DNA of 22,509 bases, from assembly GCA_005773145.1 (NCBI GenBank), contig SXHS01000081.1, forward strand, positions 1 through 22,509. Direction: 5' to 3'. The notes beneath the pieces were generated by a model. That model ran no database searches. It saw only the letters and a program-made list of their open reading frames with translations, and was not told where the DNA came from. Below, piece after piece: positions 8,067 to 14,742 of the stretch. This stretch comes from Planctomycetaceae bacterium. Its GTDB lineage: Bacteria; Planctomycetota; Planctomycetia; Pirellulales; Pirellulaceae. Each line of letters begins with the position of its first letter. The first letter of the stretch is position 1. A program made the position numbers and the translations under genes.

Positions 8067-8948
8067 TTGCTACTCAGCATGACAGGACACGGCGAGGCAT
8101 GTTGTCAGGGTCCAGGCCTGGCGGTTGCTGTCGAAGTGCGCTCCGTCAACAATCGGCATTTCAAGCTCGTGCTGCGCACGCCCAACGGTTTTAACTCGCT
8201 GGAGTCCGAGATCGAGAGTCTCGTGCGGCAGAGCATCCAACGTGGCTCGGTGCAGCTCTCGGTGCGAGTCGATCGGGAATCCGCTCGGCAGGCACGGCGA
8301 GTGAACGAGGATGTCTTTTGCGCTTACTACAATCAGTTGCTGGCCTTAGAGGAGCGGCTGGGCAGGCCACACGACGACTGGACCGGATCGATCTTAAGCT
8401 TGCCGGGGGTCATTTCCGAAGAGCTACAGGACGATGATCCAACGGCCGATTGGCCAGTCGTTCAGCAGACGGTCACTAAGGCGCTCGAGCACTTGCTCGC
8501 CATGCGACGTCGTGAAGGCGCGGCGATGGAGCGCGACCTGCTCGATAATTGTCAGCACGTCGCGGACCGGCTGGACCAAATTGCGGAATTGGCGCCGCGT
8601 GTCGTGCAGCAATATCAGAATCGGTTGCTGGAACGCATCAATCAGTTACTCAGCGAACACATGACGAACGCTACCCCCGCTGACGTCGTTCGCGAGGTGG
8701 GAATCTGTGCCGAGCGGTGTGATATCTCCGAGGAAATCGTGCGACTGCGCAGCCATTTACAGCAATTTCGTGAGTCCATTGCGTCACCCACCAGCACGGG
8801 GCGAAAGTTGGATTTCGTGGTGCAGGAAATGTCACGCGAGACCAATACAATCGGCTCGAAGGCCAACGAACGGGATATCGCCCGTCATGTCGTGGAAATC
8901 AAGACGATGCTTGAGCGGATTCGAGAAATGGTACAAAATGTCGAGTAG
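8067..8948 (+). CDS. yicC: YicC-family endoribonuclease
   Basis: This 293-residue protein matches the YicC/YloC family from end to end. It opens with the family signature S-M-T-G-x-G (residues 4-9) and VEVRSVNNRHFK, and ends in a DUF1732-type C-terminus, with KLDFVVQEMSRETNTIGSKA close to the usual wording in this family. Family members are reported to be metal-dependent endoribonucleases involved in RNA turnover; the role in this organism is inferred. The start is a TTG at 8067: the SMTG motif normally lies at residues 4-7, as it does from this codon, and no better ATG or GTG exists upstream. AGGA is about 13 nt ahead. The stop overlaps a potential gmk start, which suggests translational coupling with gmk, as is common for this gene pair. 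Confidence 0.92.
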   Translation: MLLSMTGHGEACCQGPGLAVAVEVRSVNNRHFKLVLRTPNGFNSLESEIESLVRQSIQRGSVQLSVRVDRESARQARRVNEDVFCAYYNQLLALEERLGRPHDDWTGSILSLPGVISEELQDDDPTADWPVVQQTVTKALEHLLAMRRREGAAMERDLLDNCQHVADRLDQIAELAPRVVQQYQNRLLERINQLLSEHMTNATPADVVREVGICAERCDISEEIVRLRSHLQQFRESIASPTSTGRKLDFVVQEMSRETNTIGSKANERDIARHVVEIKTMLERIREMVQNVE

Positions 8949-9576
8949 CTTGGGGCGAACGACCGGCCGGCGGACACGTCCGATTGCAATGAAATCAACC
9001 GAACACGGAAAACTTGTCGTCATTTCTGGACCGTCTGGAGCTGGGAAGACCACCGTGGTTAACCGGCTGTTCGAGGACTGTCCGCTCCCCCTCATTCGGT
9101 CCGTCTCGGCCACGACCCGGCCTCCCCGTCCCGGTGAGGTCGATGGGCGGGACTATCACTTCTTGACGCCTGAAGAGTTCCACCGGCGCCGCGAGGCGGG
9201 CGATTTCCTGGAATGTTGCGAGGTTTTTGGCAAAAACTTCTGGTATGGGACCCTTCAACAGGAGGTTGCCTCTGGCCTAGAGCAGGGAAAATGGGTAGTC
9301 TTGGAGATCGATGTCCAGGGAACGGCCGTCGTCACCCGATACTACCCCGCAGCGATCACCATCTTTCTTCGCCCGCAAGATTGGCAAGAACTCGAACGGC
9401 GGCTCCGCGGCCGCGGCACGGAGTCCGAAGACAAGGTCCAGCTCCGGCTGGAGGTGGCACGCAGCGAATTGGATTGCGCCCGCCGATATCAGTATGAAGT
9501 GATCAACCAACAGGTGGCCGATACGGTTGCCGAAATCTGTAGGATCCTGCAAGCAAGTGGAGAACCAACGCGATGA
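8938..9576 (+). CDS. gmk: Guanylate kinase
   Basis: Guanylate kinase phosphorylates GMP (and dGMP) to GDP with ATP in the cytosol. The 212-residue reading has P-loop GPSGAGKT (31-38), the GMP-binding region SVSATTRPPRPGEVDGRDYH, then FLECCEVFGKNFWYGT and VLEIDVQG, all diagnostic. The start is uncertain. The ATG at 8938 overlaps the end of the yicC gene by 11 bp and gives about 30 residues before the P-loop. The ATG at 8989 gives 195 residues and a more typical spacing of about 13. Neither has a convincing Shine-Dalgarno site. The stop TGA overlaps the rpoZ start (ATGA at 9573-9576), so gmk and rpoZ are probably translationally coupled, and rpoZ-gmk adjacency is common in bacteria. Confidence 0.95.
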   Translation: MSSSLGRTTGRRTRPIAMKSTEHGKLVVISGPSGAGKTTVVNRLFEDCPLPLIRSVSATTRPPRPGEVDGRDYHFLTPEEFHRRREAGDFLECCEVFGKNFWYGTLQQEVASGLEQGKWVVLEIDVQGTAVVTRYYPAAITIFLRPQDWQELERRLRGRGTESEDKVQLRLEVARSELDCARRYQYEVINQQVADTVAEICRILQASGEPTR

Positions 9577-9845
9577 TGGAGGAATTGAAAGAGGAAGCGA
9601 TTGTGAACAAGCTGGGGGGGCGATTCAAACTGTCCACCCTCATCCAAAAGCGTTTGGTGGCCCTCAACAAAGGGAGCCGGGCTCTTATTGCGGAAGAGTC
9701 GGACCAGAAGATGTCGACCGTACTCAAGGAAATCCTCAGCGATAAAATATTTCTGGATGCGTCCAACGAAGTTCGCACGACCGGCGCTCCGTCCGATGGA
9801 TTGGACTTCGATGTGTTGAGTGACTTAGACCCGAGCATGACGTGA
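9573..9845 (+). CDS. rpoZ: RNA polymerase omega subunit family protein
   Basis: This 90-residue protein resembles the omega subunit, which helps assemble and stabilise the beta-prime subunit of RNA polymerase. The N-terminal half carries the family pattern: NKLGGRFKLSTLIQKRLVAL, then NKGSRALIAEES, then a helix ending TVLKEILSDKI. The last 30 or so residues are acidic and less conserved. The position directly after gmk supports the call, since gmk-rpoZ-coaBC is a widely conserved order. The ATG at 9573 overlaps the gmk stop; GGAG is 10 nt upstream, and a second in-frame ATG follows immediately. coaC starts 6 nt after the stop. Confidence 0.87.
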   Translation: MMEELKEEAIVNKLGGRFKLSTLIQKRLVALNKGSRALIAEESDQKMSTVLKEILSDKIFLDASNEVRTTGAPSDGLDFDVLSDLDPSMT

Positions 9846-9851
9846 TGTGAC

Positions 9852-10430
9852 ATGGCATTCGATCTGAAAGGCCGCGAGCTCATTCTTGGTGTGTCGGGCG
9901 GGATCGCGGCCTACAAGTCGGCAGCTTTGGTCAGCATGCTGGCCCAGGAAGGCATCGCCATCTCCGTGGTGGTGACCGATTCCGCGCGGCAATTCGTGGG
10001 GGACGCGACCTTCGCCGCCCTTTCGGGGCGTCCGGTATCACATCAGCGGATCGAGCCTGATCGCTATCCGCTTGGAGCGCATATTGAACTGGCTCAACGT
10101 GGTGAGCTCCTCTGTATAGCCCCGGCGACCGCCAACTTTCTGTCCAAGGCGGCGACGGGCATGGCCGACGATCTCTTGTCGACGCTGTATCTGTGTTTTC
10201 GCGGTTCGATCCTGATGGCGCCCGCCATGAATGCTCAGATGTGGCAGCACCCGGCCGTCCAGCGCAACGTGGTACGATTACAGGAGGACGGGGTCCAATT
10301 GATCCCGCCCGAGGAGGGCTGGCTCAGCTGTCGTGAGGTGGGCGCGGGCCGCATGGCGGCACCGGCAGTGATTGCCAACGTCATCCGTGAACGATTGGCT
10401 AAGGTCCCTCGGCCATGTCGCGCATCCTAA
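9852..10430 (+). CDS. coaC: Phosphopantothenoylcysteine decarboxylase (stand-alone CoaC flavoprotein)
   Basis: CoaC is an FMN enzyme that decarboxylates 4'-phosphopantothenoylcysteine to 4'-phosphopantetheine in CoA synthesis. The 192-residue protein shows the HFCD-family features: SGGIAAYK (15-22), catalytic His in AHIELAQR (H77), IAPATANFLSK, the PAMN motif (124-127) and the substrate-clamp Cys (C160) in GWLSCREVGAGRM. In most bacteria this domain is fused to CoaB. Here a stop ends the frame at 10430 and CoaB is read from a separate frame that begins at 10415, a 16-bp overlap. There is no clear Shine-Dalgarno site, and the gene starts 6 nt after rpoZ, so coupling to rpoZ translation is plausible. 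Confidence 0.93.
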   Translation: MAFDLKGRELILGVSGGIAAYKSAALVSMLAQEGIAISVVVTDSARQFVGDATFAALSGRPVSHQRIEPDRYPLGAHIELAQRGELLCIAPATANFLSKAATGMADDLLSTLYLCFRGSILMAPAMNAQMWQHPAVQRNVVRLQEDGVQLIPPEEGWLSCREVGAGRMAAPAVIANVIRERLAKVPRPCRAS

Positions 10431-11053
10431 TCACCTCGGGTCCCACCCGCCAATACCTGGATCCGGTCCGGTATTTGACCAACGCATCGAGTGGCCGCAT
10501 GGGGCGAGCCCTGGCAGAGGCGGCTTTACAACATGGCCATGAAGTAATTGTCGTTTCCGGCCCCGTGGCGCTTACCTATCCGCCCCGAGCGCGCGTGATT
10601 CCCGTTGTGACGACGGATGAGATGTTGCAAGCCTGTCAGGCCGAATTCTCCAGCTGCGATGGCATGATCGGGGTAGCTGCTCCCTGCGACTATCGACCGG
10701 CTCAAGTTGAGCCGCAGAAGATGCACAAGGCGGGTGTGCCTCGCCCGTTGACCCTTTTGGAAACCCCCGATATCGTCGCGACCCTGGCCCTGACCAAGGG
10801 CACACGCTGGGTGGTCGGGTTTGCTCTGGATACGGAGGATCATCGCTTTCGCGCCTTGGCGAAACTGGAGCAGAAGCGATGTGACCTGATGGTTATGAAC
10901 GAACCTACGGCCATTGATGCGGAATGCACTTCGGCCGTCGTCATCGACCCCGAGGGGCAGGTGCTCGAGTCGGCTTCGGGAACAAAGGAAGTGGTAGCGG
11001 ACGCCATTTTTGTGGTGATCAAACAATATCTTATCGGTCCGCGCGGCCAATAG
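10415..11053 (+). CDS. coaB: Phosphopantothenate-cysteine ligase (stand-alone CoaB)
   Basis: CoaB joins 4'-phosphopantothenate and cysteine using a nucleoside triphosphate, the step before CoaC. This 212-residue protein matches the CoaB half of Dfp: SGPTRQYLDPVRYLTNASSG near the N-terminus (family TxGxTxEpIDpVRxixNxSSG), VAAPCDYRP, VGFALDTED (family VGFAAETE) and DLMVMNEP. It is encoded in a different frame from coaC with a 16-bp overlap, so the two proteins are probably translationally coupled and act as a pair. AAGG lies 10 nt upstream of the ATG. It is the last gene of the tpiA-coaB run; no terminator is evident after it, and a promoter for the next gene begins 20 bp downstream. Confidence 0.92.
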   Translation: MSRILITSGPTRQYLDPVRYLTNASSGRMGRALAEAALQHGHEVIVVSGPVALTYPPRARVIPVVTTDEMLQACQAEFSSCDGMIGVAAPCDYRPAQVEPQKMHKAGVPRPLTLLETPDIVATLALTKGTRWVVGFALDTEDHRFRALAKLEQKRCDLMVMNEPTAIDAECTSAVVIDPEGQVLESASGTKEVVADAIFVVIKQYLIGPRGQ

Positions 11054-11072
11054 AGCGGGGTCGTATGGATCG

Positions 11073-11101
11073 TTGACCGCAGCCAGAGAAACGGCTATAG
11101 T
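11073..11101 (+). promoter_or_regulatory. Sigma70-type promoter for the ACT-domain gene
   Basis: TTGACC (11073-11078), a 17-bp spacer and TATAGT (11096-11101) match the -35 and -10 consensus at five of six bases each with optimal spacing. The predicted transcript start near 11108 leaves a leader of about 137 nt before the ATG at 11245. The site lies just after coaB, so it separates the tpiA-coaB run from the ACT/zinc-ribbon/HD group. This is one of the clearest promoters in the window. Confidence 0.6.
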
Positions 11102-11244
11102 TGCCAACCGGCGGCTGTGTTGATTCGCACGGATCGGTTGTTGCCGTCTGGCGACTTGGTCCTGCGGCTTATCCTACCCCTTATTGGAGGCTTTGAGCTC
11201 TTGCGATGAGTGTTGGAGAAGGAACGGATACAGGATACTCCACC

Positions 11245-11697
11245 ATGCGTGGACGGGATTATCCTTCGATTCGACAATTCACGGTGTTCCTGGAAAACCG
11301 CGTCGGCCAATTGCTCGAGGTCGTGCGGCGGTTCGAAGGGAGCAAGGTCCGTATCGTGGCCTTTTCGATCCACGACTCAACGGAATGCGCCTTCGTGCGG
11401 TTTCTATTAAGCCATCCGGAGCAAGGCCGCGAGATTTTGGAGCGGGCCGGCTTGGCCCTGATTGAGACGGATCTGATCGGCGTCGAACTCCCCGATGGTC
11501 CTCAGCCACTCCTGCAGGTGTGTACGGCATTGTTGCAGGCCGAGGTCAATATCGTGCAGGCCTACCCGCTACTCGTGCGACCGCACGGCCGACCGGCCGT
11601 GGCCCTAATGGTGGACAATATCGAGATGGGCATGGAAACACTCAACCGCAAAAAGTTTAATATGATCAGCGAGGACGACTTACTCGAACTCCATTGA
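11245..11697 (+). CDS. Stand-alone tandem ACT-domain protein
   Basis: This 150-residue protein appears to consist of two ACT-type regulatory folds with no catalytic domain. The first spans about 8-70 (IRQFTVFLENRVGQLLEVVR, the usual ACT opening with a conserved Gly before the first helix). The second spans about 75-145 (DGPQPLLQVCTALLQAEVNI). ACT domains commonly bind amino acids, so it may sense an amino acid or partner an enzyme; the ligand is unknown. The ATG at 11245 is favoured because AGGA lies 9 nt upstream. An in-frame ATG at 11206 would add 13 residues, with GGAGG 15 nt ahead. The gene has its own promoter. It does not match the fused ACT architectures of IlvH or GlnD. Confidence 0.8.
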   Translation: MRGRDYPSIRQFTVFLENRVGQLLEVVRRFEGSKVRIVAFSIHDSTECAFVRFLLSHPEQGREILERAGLALIETDLIGVELPDGPQPLLQVCTALLQAEVNIVQAYPLLVRPHGRPAVALMVDNIEMGMETLNRKKFNMISEDDLLELH

Positions 11698-11736
11698 TCC
11701 TCTGCTGGTCCCGCCCGCAACGATTCACGTGATTCC

Positions 11737-12435
11737 ATGCCGATATCCGTCATCTGCCCCAGCTGCCATGCTCGCTTTAGCGTAAGCGATAAGTTTGCCG
11801 GTCAGTCGGGACCATGTCCTAAGTGCAAGGCGCCCATTCGGATTCCCGACAAGTCTGAAGAAGTGGTGATTCACGCGCCGGAGGGATTCGGCCCGACGAA
11901 TGCCGAGGGGAAAGCGGTTCTCCGTCCAATCGAACGGACGCAGACACGGTTTTCTCAATTGGGTGCGGTAGCTGTGTTGGCCTGTGCCATTGTGGTGGTG
12001 GCGGTGGCCTATCTGGTGGGCCGGTCGCTCGTACCGCAGGACCCCAAGATTCCATCTCCAACTTCTCTATTAGTTGTGCTGGGATTCGGCGCGGTGCTAC
12101 TGGCCCCCCCCCTCGTGGCCTCTGGGTATTCGTTTCTACGGGATGCGGAGTTGGAACCCTATCGCGGTTCGGCGTTGGCCCTACGAGTTGGCATCTGCTC
12201 GCTCGTGTATGCGCTACTGTGGGGGGCCTATGCCGTGTTGACGCATTTTTGGATCGGGGCTGGTCCGGTGGAACTCTGGCAATTGACGTTCTTGGTTCCC
12301 TTGTTGGTGGTGGGCGGGGCGACGGCGTCCTTTGCCTCGCTGGATTTGGAGTTCACCAATGCGGCCCTGCATTACGGCTTGTACCTGGGCGTCACCATCG
12401 TCCTACGATTGATCATGGGCATGGCGGCTTTGTAA
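11737..12435 (+). CDS. Zinc-ribbon membrane protein with five predicted TM helices
   Basis: This 232-residue protein starts with a zinc-ribbon of the MJ0042 or related type: C7 and C10 in CPSC, C27 and C30 in CPKC, with CHARFSVSDKFAGQSGPCPK around them. After a short linker there are five hydrophobic stretches, about 72-97, 109-134, 145-172, 180-202 and 209-232. Such ribbon plus membrane proteins are frequent in planctomycetes and mostly uncharacterised; metal binding is inferred from the four Cys. No Shine-Dalgarno site is visible before the ATG. The stop (TAA) sits directly before the AAAAGGAG of the HD gene, 11 bp from its start, so the two are very probably co-transcribed and perhaps functionally linked. 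No specific function can be assigned. Confidence 0.82.
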   Translation: MPISVICPSCHARFSVSDKFAGQSGPCPKCKAPIRIPDKSEEVVIHAPEGFGPTNAEGKAVLRPIERTQTRFSQLGAVAVLACAIVVVAVAYLVGRSLVPQDPKIPSPTSLLVVLGFGAVLLAPPLVASGYSFLRDAELEPYRGSALALRVGICSLVYALLWGAYAVLTHFWIGAGPVELWQLTFLVPLLVVGGATASFASLDLEFTNAALHYGLYLGVTIVLRLIMGMAAL

Positions 12436-12446
12436 AAGGAGCCCGC

Positions 12447-13832
12447 ATGTCCCCCCTCCGCGATCTGCCGGAAATCGAGGAACTGGATGCCCGCCGCGCC
12501 TTCGTGCGAATACCGGCGGAAACGGACGTGCCGCTAACGCCGCGCGTGCGCCATATCCTGGACTCGCCGGAATTCCGGCGGCTGTCGCAGATTACGCAGC
12601 TAGGATTGGTGTCGTTGGTCTATCCGGCGGCCCATCACACGCGTTTGGAACATAGCCTGGGTGTCTACCATACGGCCCTGCGTTATCTCAAGCGGCTTTC
12701 GCATGACGAACGATTCACGCAGATCGTTGGGACAGCCGATGCCGAACGTTTTCTCGTGGCCGCGTTGCTGCACGATGTGGGGCATTGGCCCTTCTGTCAC
12801 CCGTTGGAGGACATCGGCTTGCCGCAGATCCCTCGCCATGAGCAGTTTGCCGAGCAGTTCTTGACCACGGGCACTTTGGCTGAAATTCTAAAATCGGAAT
12901 GGAATCTAGATCCACATTCTCTGGTATCGCTCTTGTCGGGAACGGCCGTCGGCCAGCCAGCCGGTATCTTAAGAAGCATGCTGTCCGGGCCGATCGATGT
13001 GGATAAGATGGATTATTTGCAGCGAGACAGCCTCCATGCTGGCGTCCCCTATGGACGCAACTTTGACCAACAACGCCTGATTGGCAGTTTGTGCCTGAAT
13101 GCCAAGGCGGATGGGCTGGCCATCACGGAGAAGGGGCGGACGGCTGCGGAAATGATGGTCTTCTGTCGCTATGTGATGTTTAGCGAGGTGTATTGGCATC
13201 ACGCCGTGCGCAGCGCGACCGCCATGTTGCAGCGCGCCGTCTACGAGCTGCGCGATTCACTCAACTGGAGCTCTATCCTTCACCTTACGGAGCGACCGCT
13301 GATAGATCATCTGCTGGCACAAATGACCCACCACGCGGGCCAATCGCTCCTGGAAGGCCGATCGCTACTGGAAGGATTGTTTAGCCCGCGCCGAGCACTC
13401 TACAAACGGCTGTTCGAGTTCAGCTACTTTCAACACCAGCAGCTCTACCAGCAGTTGGCGCGTCAACCCTATCCCCATCTGGTCGAAGTTGCGGCATCGC
13501 TGGCCGATCGCCTGTCCCACGCCTTGCGCGAGCCGGTCGCGGCGCATGAGGTGCTGGTCGACGCGCCCCCCGTGCATCGGGAAGTAGAGTTTCATGTTGA
13601 TATCTACTTTCCCAAGGAGGACTGCTACCGACCCCTGGCCGAAGTTTCCCCAGTGGTACGCACACTGGCTCGTGAGCAATTTGACGACTACGTCAAGCGA
13701 GTGAGGATTTTCCTGCATCCGCGCTGGGCTGATCGAGTCCAATCGCTAGGGAATCTGCAGGAAATCATCCAGAGCGCGGTTGCGGATCCAGCAGGAAATG
13801 CACCGCATTCGTCAACTCCCGCACCGTGCTGA
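12447..13832 (+). CDS. HD-domain phosphohydrolase (SAMHD1/dNTPase-like family)
   Basis: This 461-residue protein belongs to the HD superfamily group that includes SAMHD1-like dNTP triphosphohydrolases. Metal-binding and catalytic elements are present: RRLSQITQLG, HTRLEHSLG (H69), LLHDVGHWPFCH (H109, D110) and IDVDKMDYLQRDSLHAG (D184/D186), the last closely resembling SAMHD1 IDVDKWDY. The expected activity is hydrolysis of nucleotides, but the substrate is unproven. AAAAGGAG with a 5-nt spacer strongly supports the ATG at 12447, although the frame stays open upstream. The gene closes a three-gene group with the zinc-ribbon and ACT genes. Its last 22 codons (13765-13832) lie on top of the 3' end of the opposite-strand redoxin gene, and the final residues NAPHSSTPAPC look like an unconserved tail. 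Confidence 0.9.
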   Translation: MSPLRDLPEIEELDARRAFVRIPAETDVPLTPRVRHILDSPEFRRLSQITQLGLVSLVYPAAHHTRLEHSLGVYHTALRYLKRLSHDERFTQIVGTADAERFLVAALLHDVGHWPFCHPLEDIGLPQIPRHEQFAEQFLTTGTLAEILKSEWNLDPHSLVSLLSGTAVGQPAGILRSMLSGPIDVDKMDYLQRDSLHAGVPYGRNFDQQRLIGSLCLNAKADGLAITEKGRTAAEMMVFCRYVMFSEVYWHHAVRSATAMLQRAVYELRDSLNWSSILHLTERPLIDHLLAQMTHHAGQSLLEGRSLLEGLFSPRRALYKRLFEFSYFQHQQLYQQLARQPYPHLVEVAASLADRLSHALREPVAAHEVLVDAPPVHREVEFHVDIYFPKEDCYRPLAEVSPVVRTLAREQFDDYVKRVRIFLHPRWADRVQSLGNLQEIIQSAVADPAGNAPHSSTPAPC

Positions 13833-14601
13833 GCGAGTACTCGTTGTCGAGCCAAACCACCTTGCCGCTGGGATCCAGTAAATACGTGCGCGGCAGTCGG
13901 TCCTTGGCGAGCGCGTGCCAGGCTCGTCCGTCGCGATCCCAGAGGTTTTGGATTCTTGGGTCCGAGTTCTCGGTGAGCTGCCGGACCGTTTCTGCCTTAT
14001 CCCCCACATGGATGGCCACCAAACGTACACGATCCGGGCCAGGCAGGATCGGCAATACCTCGCGAGGCAGACGCCGGTACTGCTCGCGGGCGTAGCGTTG
14101 TTGGCTGGTCCAGAGCACCACCAGTGTGTAGTGGGTGCCATTCGTCACAACCGGCTGTTGCTGGCCATCGAGCCCAGCGACCTGAATCGCCGGGAACTGA
14201 TCCCCCATCTTCACTAAGCAGGCGTCGGTATGCTGCTGACTCATTACAACCGACGGCTTCCAAGCGGCTGGCGGCCGCGCGACGCTTGTCGTTGTTCGTT
14301 CCGGTCGGGCGGGCCCAGGCCCCGCTGGCTTTCGCCCAATGCCGCGACGCGCCTCGGCCCTCTGCCGCCGCTCTTCGCGCCTCGGCCCGGCGGTAGTCCC
14401 TTTGCGCGCGGCCATGATCACCGGATGGGACGATCCGGTCACTTCGATTGCCGTTCGGTTATCGCGTGGCGATTTTCCCGTGGCCGGGGGGGCGACGCCG
14501 CACGCCACGCTCAGGCCGATTCCGATTCGGCCCAACCACGAACTGAGGAGAGGCCGGCCACGTCGCGGACCCGCTCCCAACGATTCCATCCCATCATTCA
14601 T
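13765..14601 (-). CDS. Exported thioredoxin-fold protein lacking the CXXC
   Basis: This 278-residue protein has a hydrophobic N-terminal stretch (about 17-39, ending SVACGVAPP) that looks like a signal peptide or imperfect lipobox, then an Arg/Pro-rich linker (about 58-115), then a TlpA/AhpC-type thioredoxin fold (about 130-270). The fold shows MGDQFPAIQV, the strand YTLVVLWTSQQRY, LVAIHVGD, and the cis-Pro segment LPRTYLLDPSGKVVW. Where redox family members carry WCxxC, this protein has SQQR (166-169), so thiol-disulphide exchange of the usual kind is not expected. The ATG at 14601 has AGGGGA about 10 nt upstream. It is last in the minus-strand cluster, 141 bp after aspS, and its 3' end overlaps the HD gene by 68 bp. 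The function is unknown. Confidence 0.75.
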   Translation of the reverse strand: MNDGMESLGAGPRRGRPLLSSWLGRIGIGLSVACGVAPPATGKSPRDNRTAIEVTGSSHPVIMAARKGTTAGPRREERRQRAEARRGIGRKPAGPGPARPERTTTSVARPPAAWKPSVVMSQQHTDACLVKMGDQFPAIQVAGLDGQQQPVVTNGTHYTLVVLWTSQQRYAREQYRRLPREVLPILPGPDRVRLVAIHVGDKAETVRQLTENSDPRIQNLWDRDGRAWHALAKDRLPRTYLLDPSGKVVWLDNEYSLSTVRELTNAVHFLLDPQPRSG

Positions 14602-14742
14602 CGCTACAATTTCCCCTAGCGAGCATCAATGCCATCAGCGGCGATGTCCCCTCGTGCTCGCTCCCACAGGATTTCGAATGACCCTAACCATTTCCCAGTG
14701 TCACAAACTGAGTTAGACCGGTCAATGCCCCACGCTCGCGAT

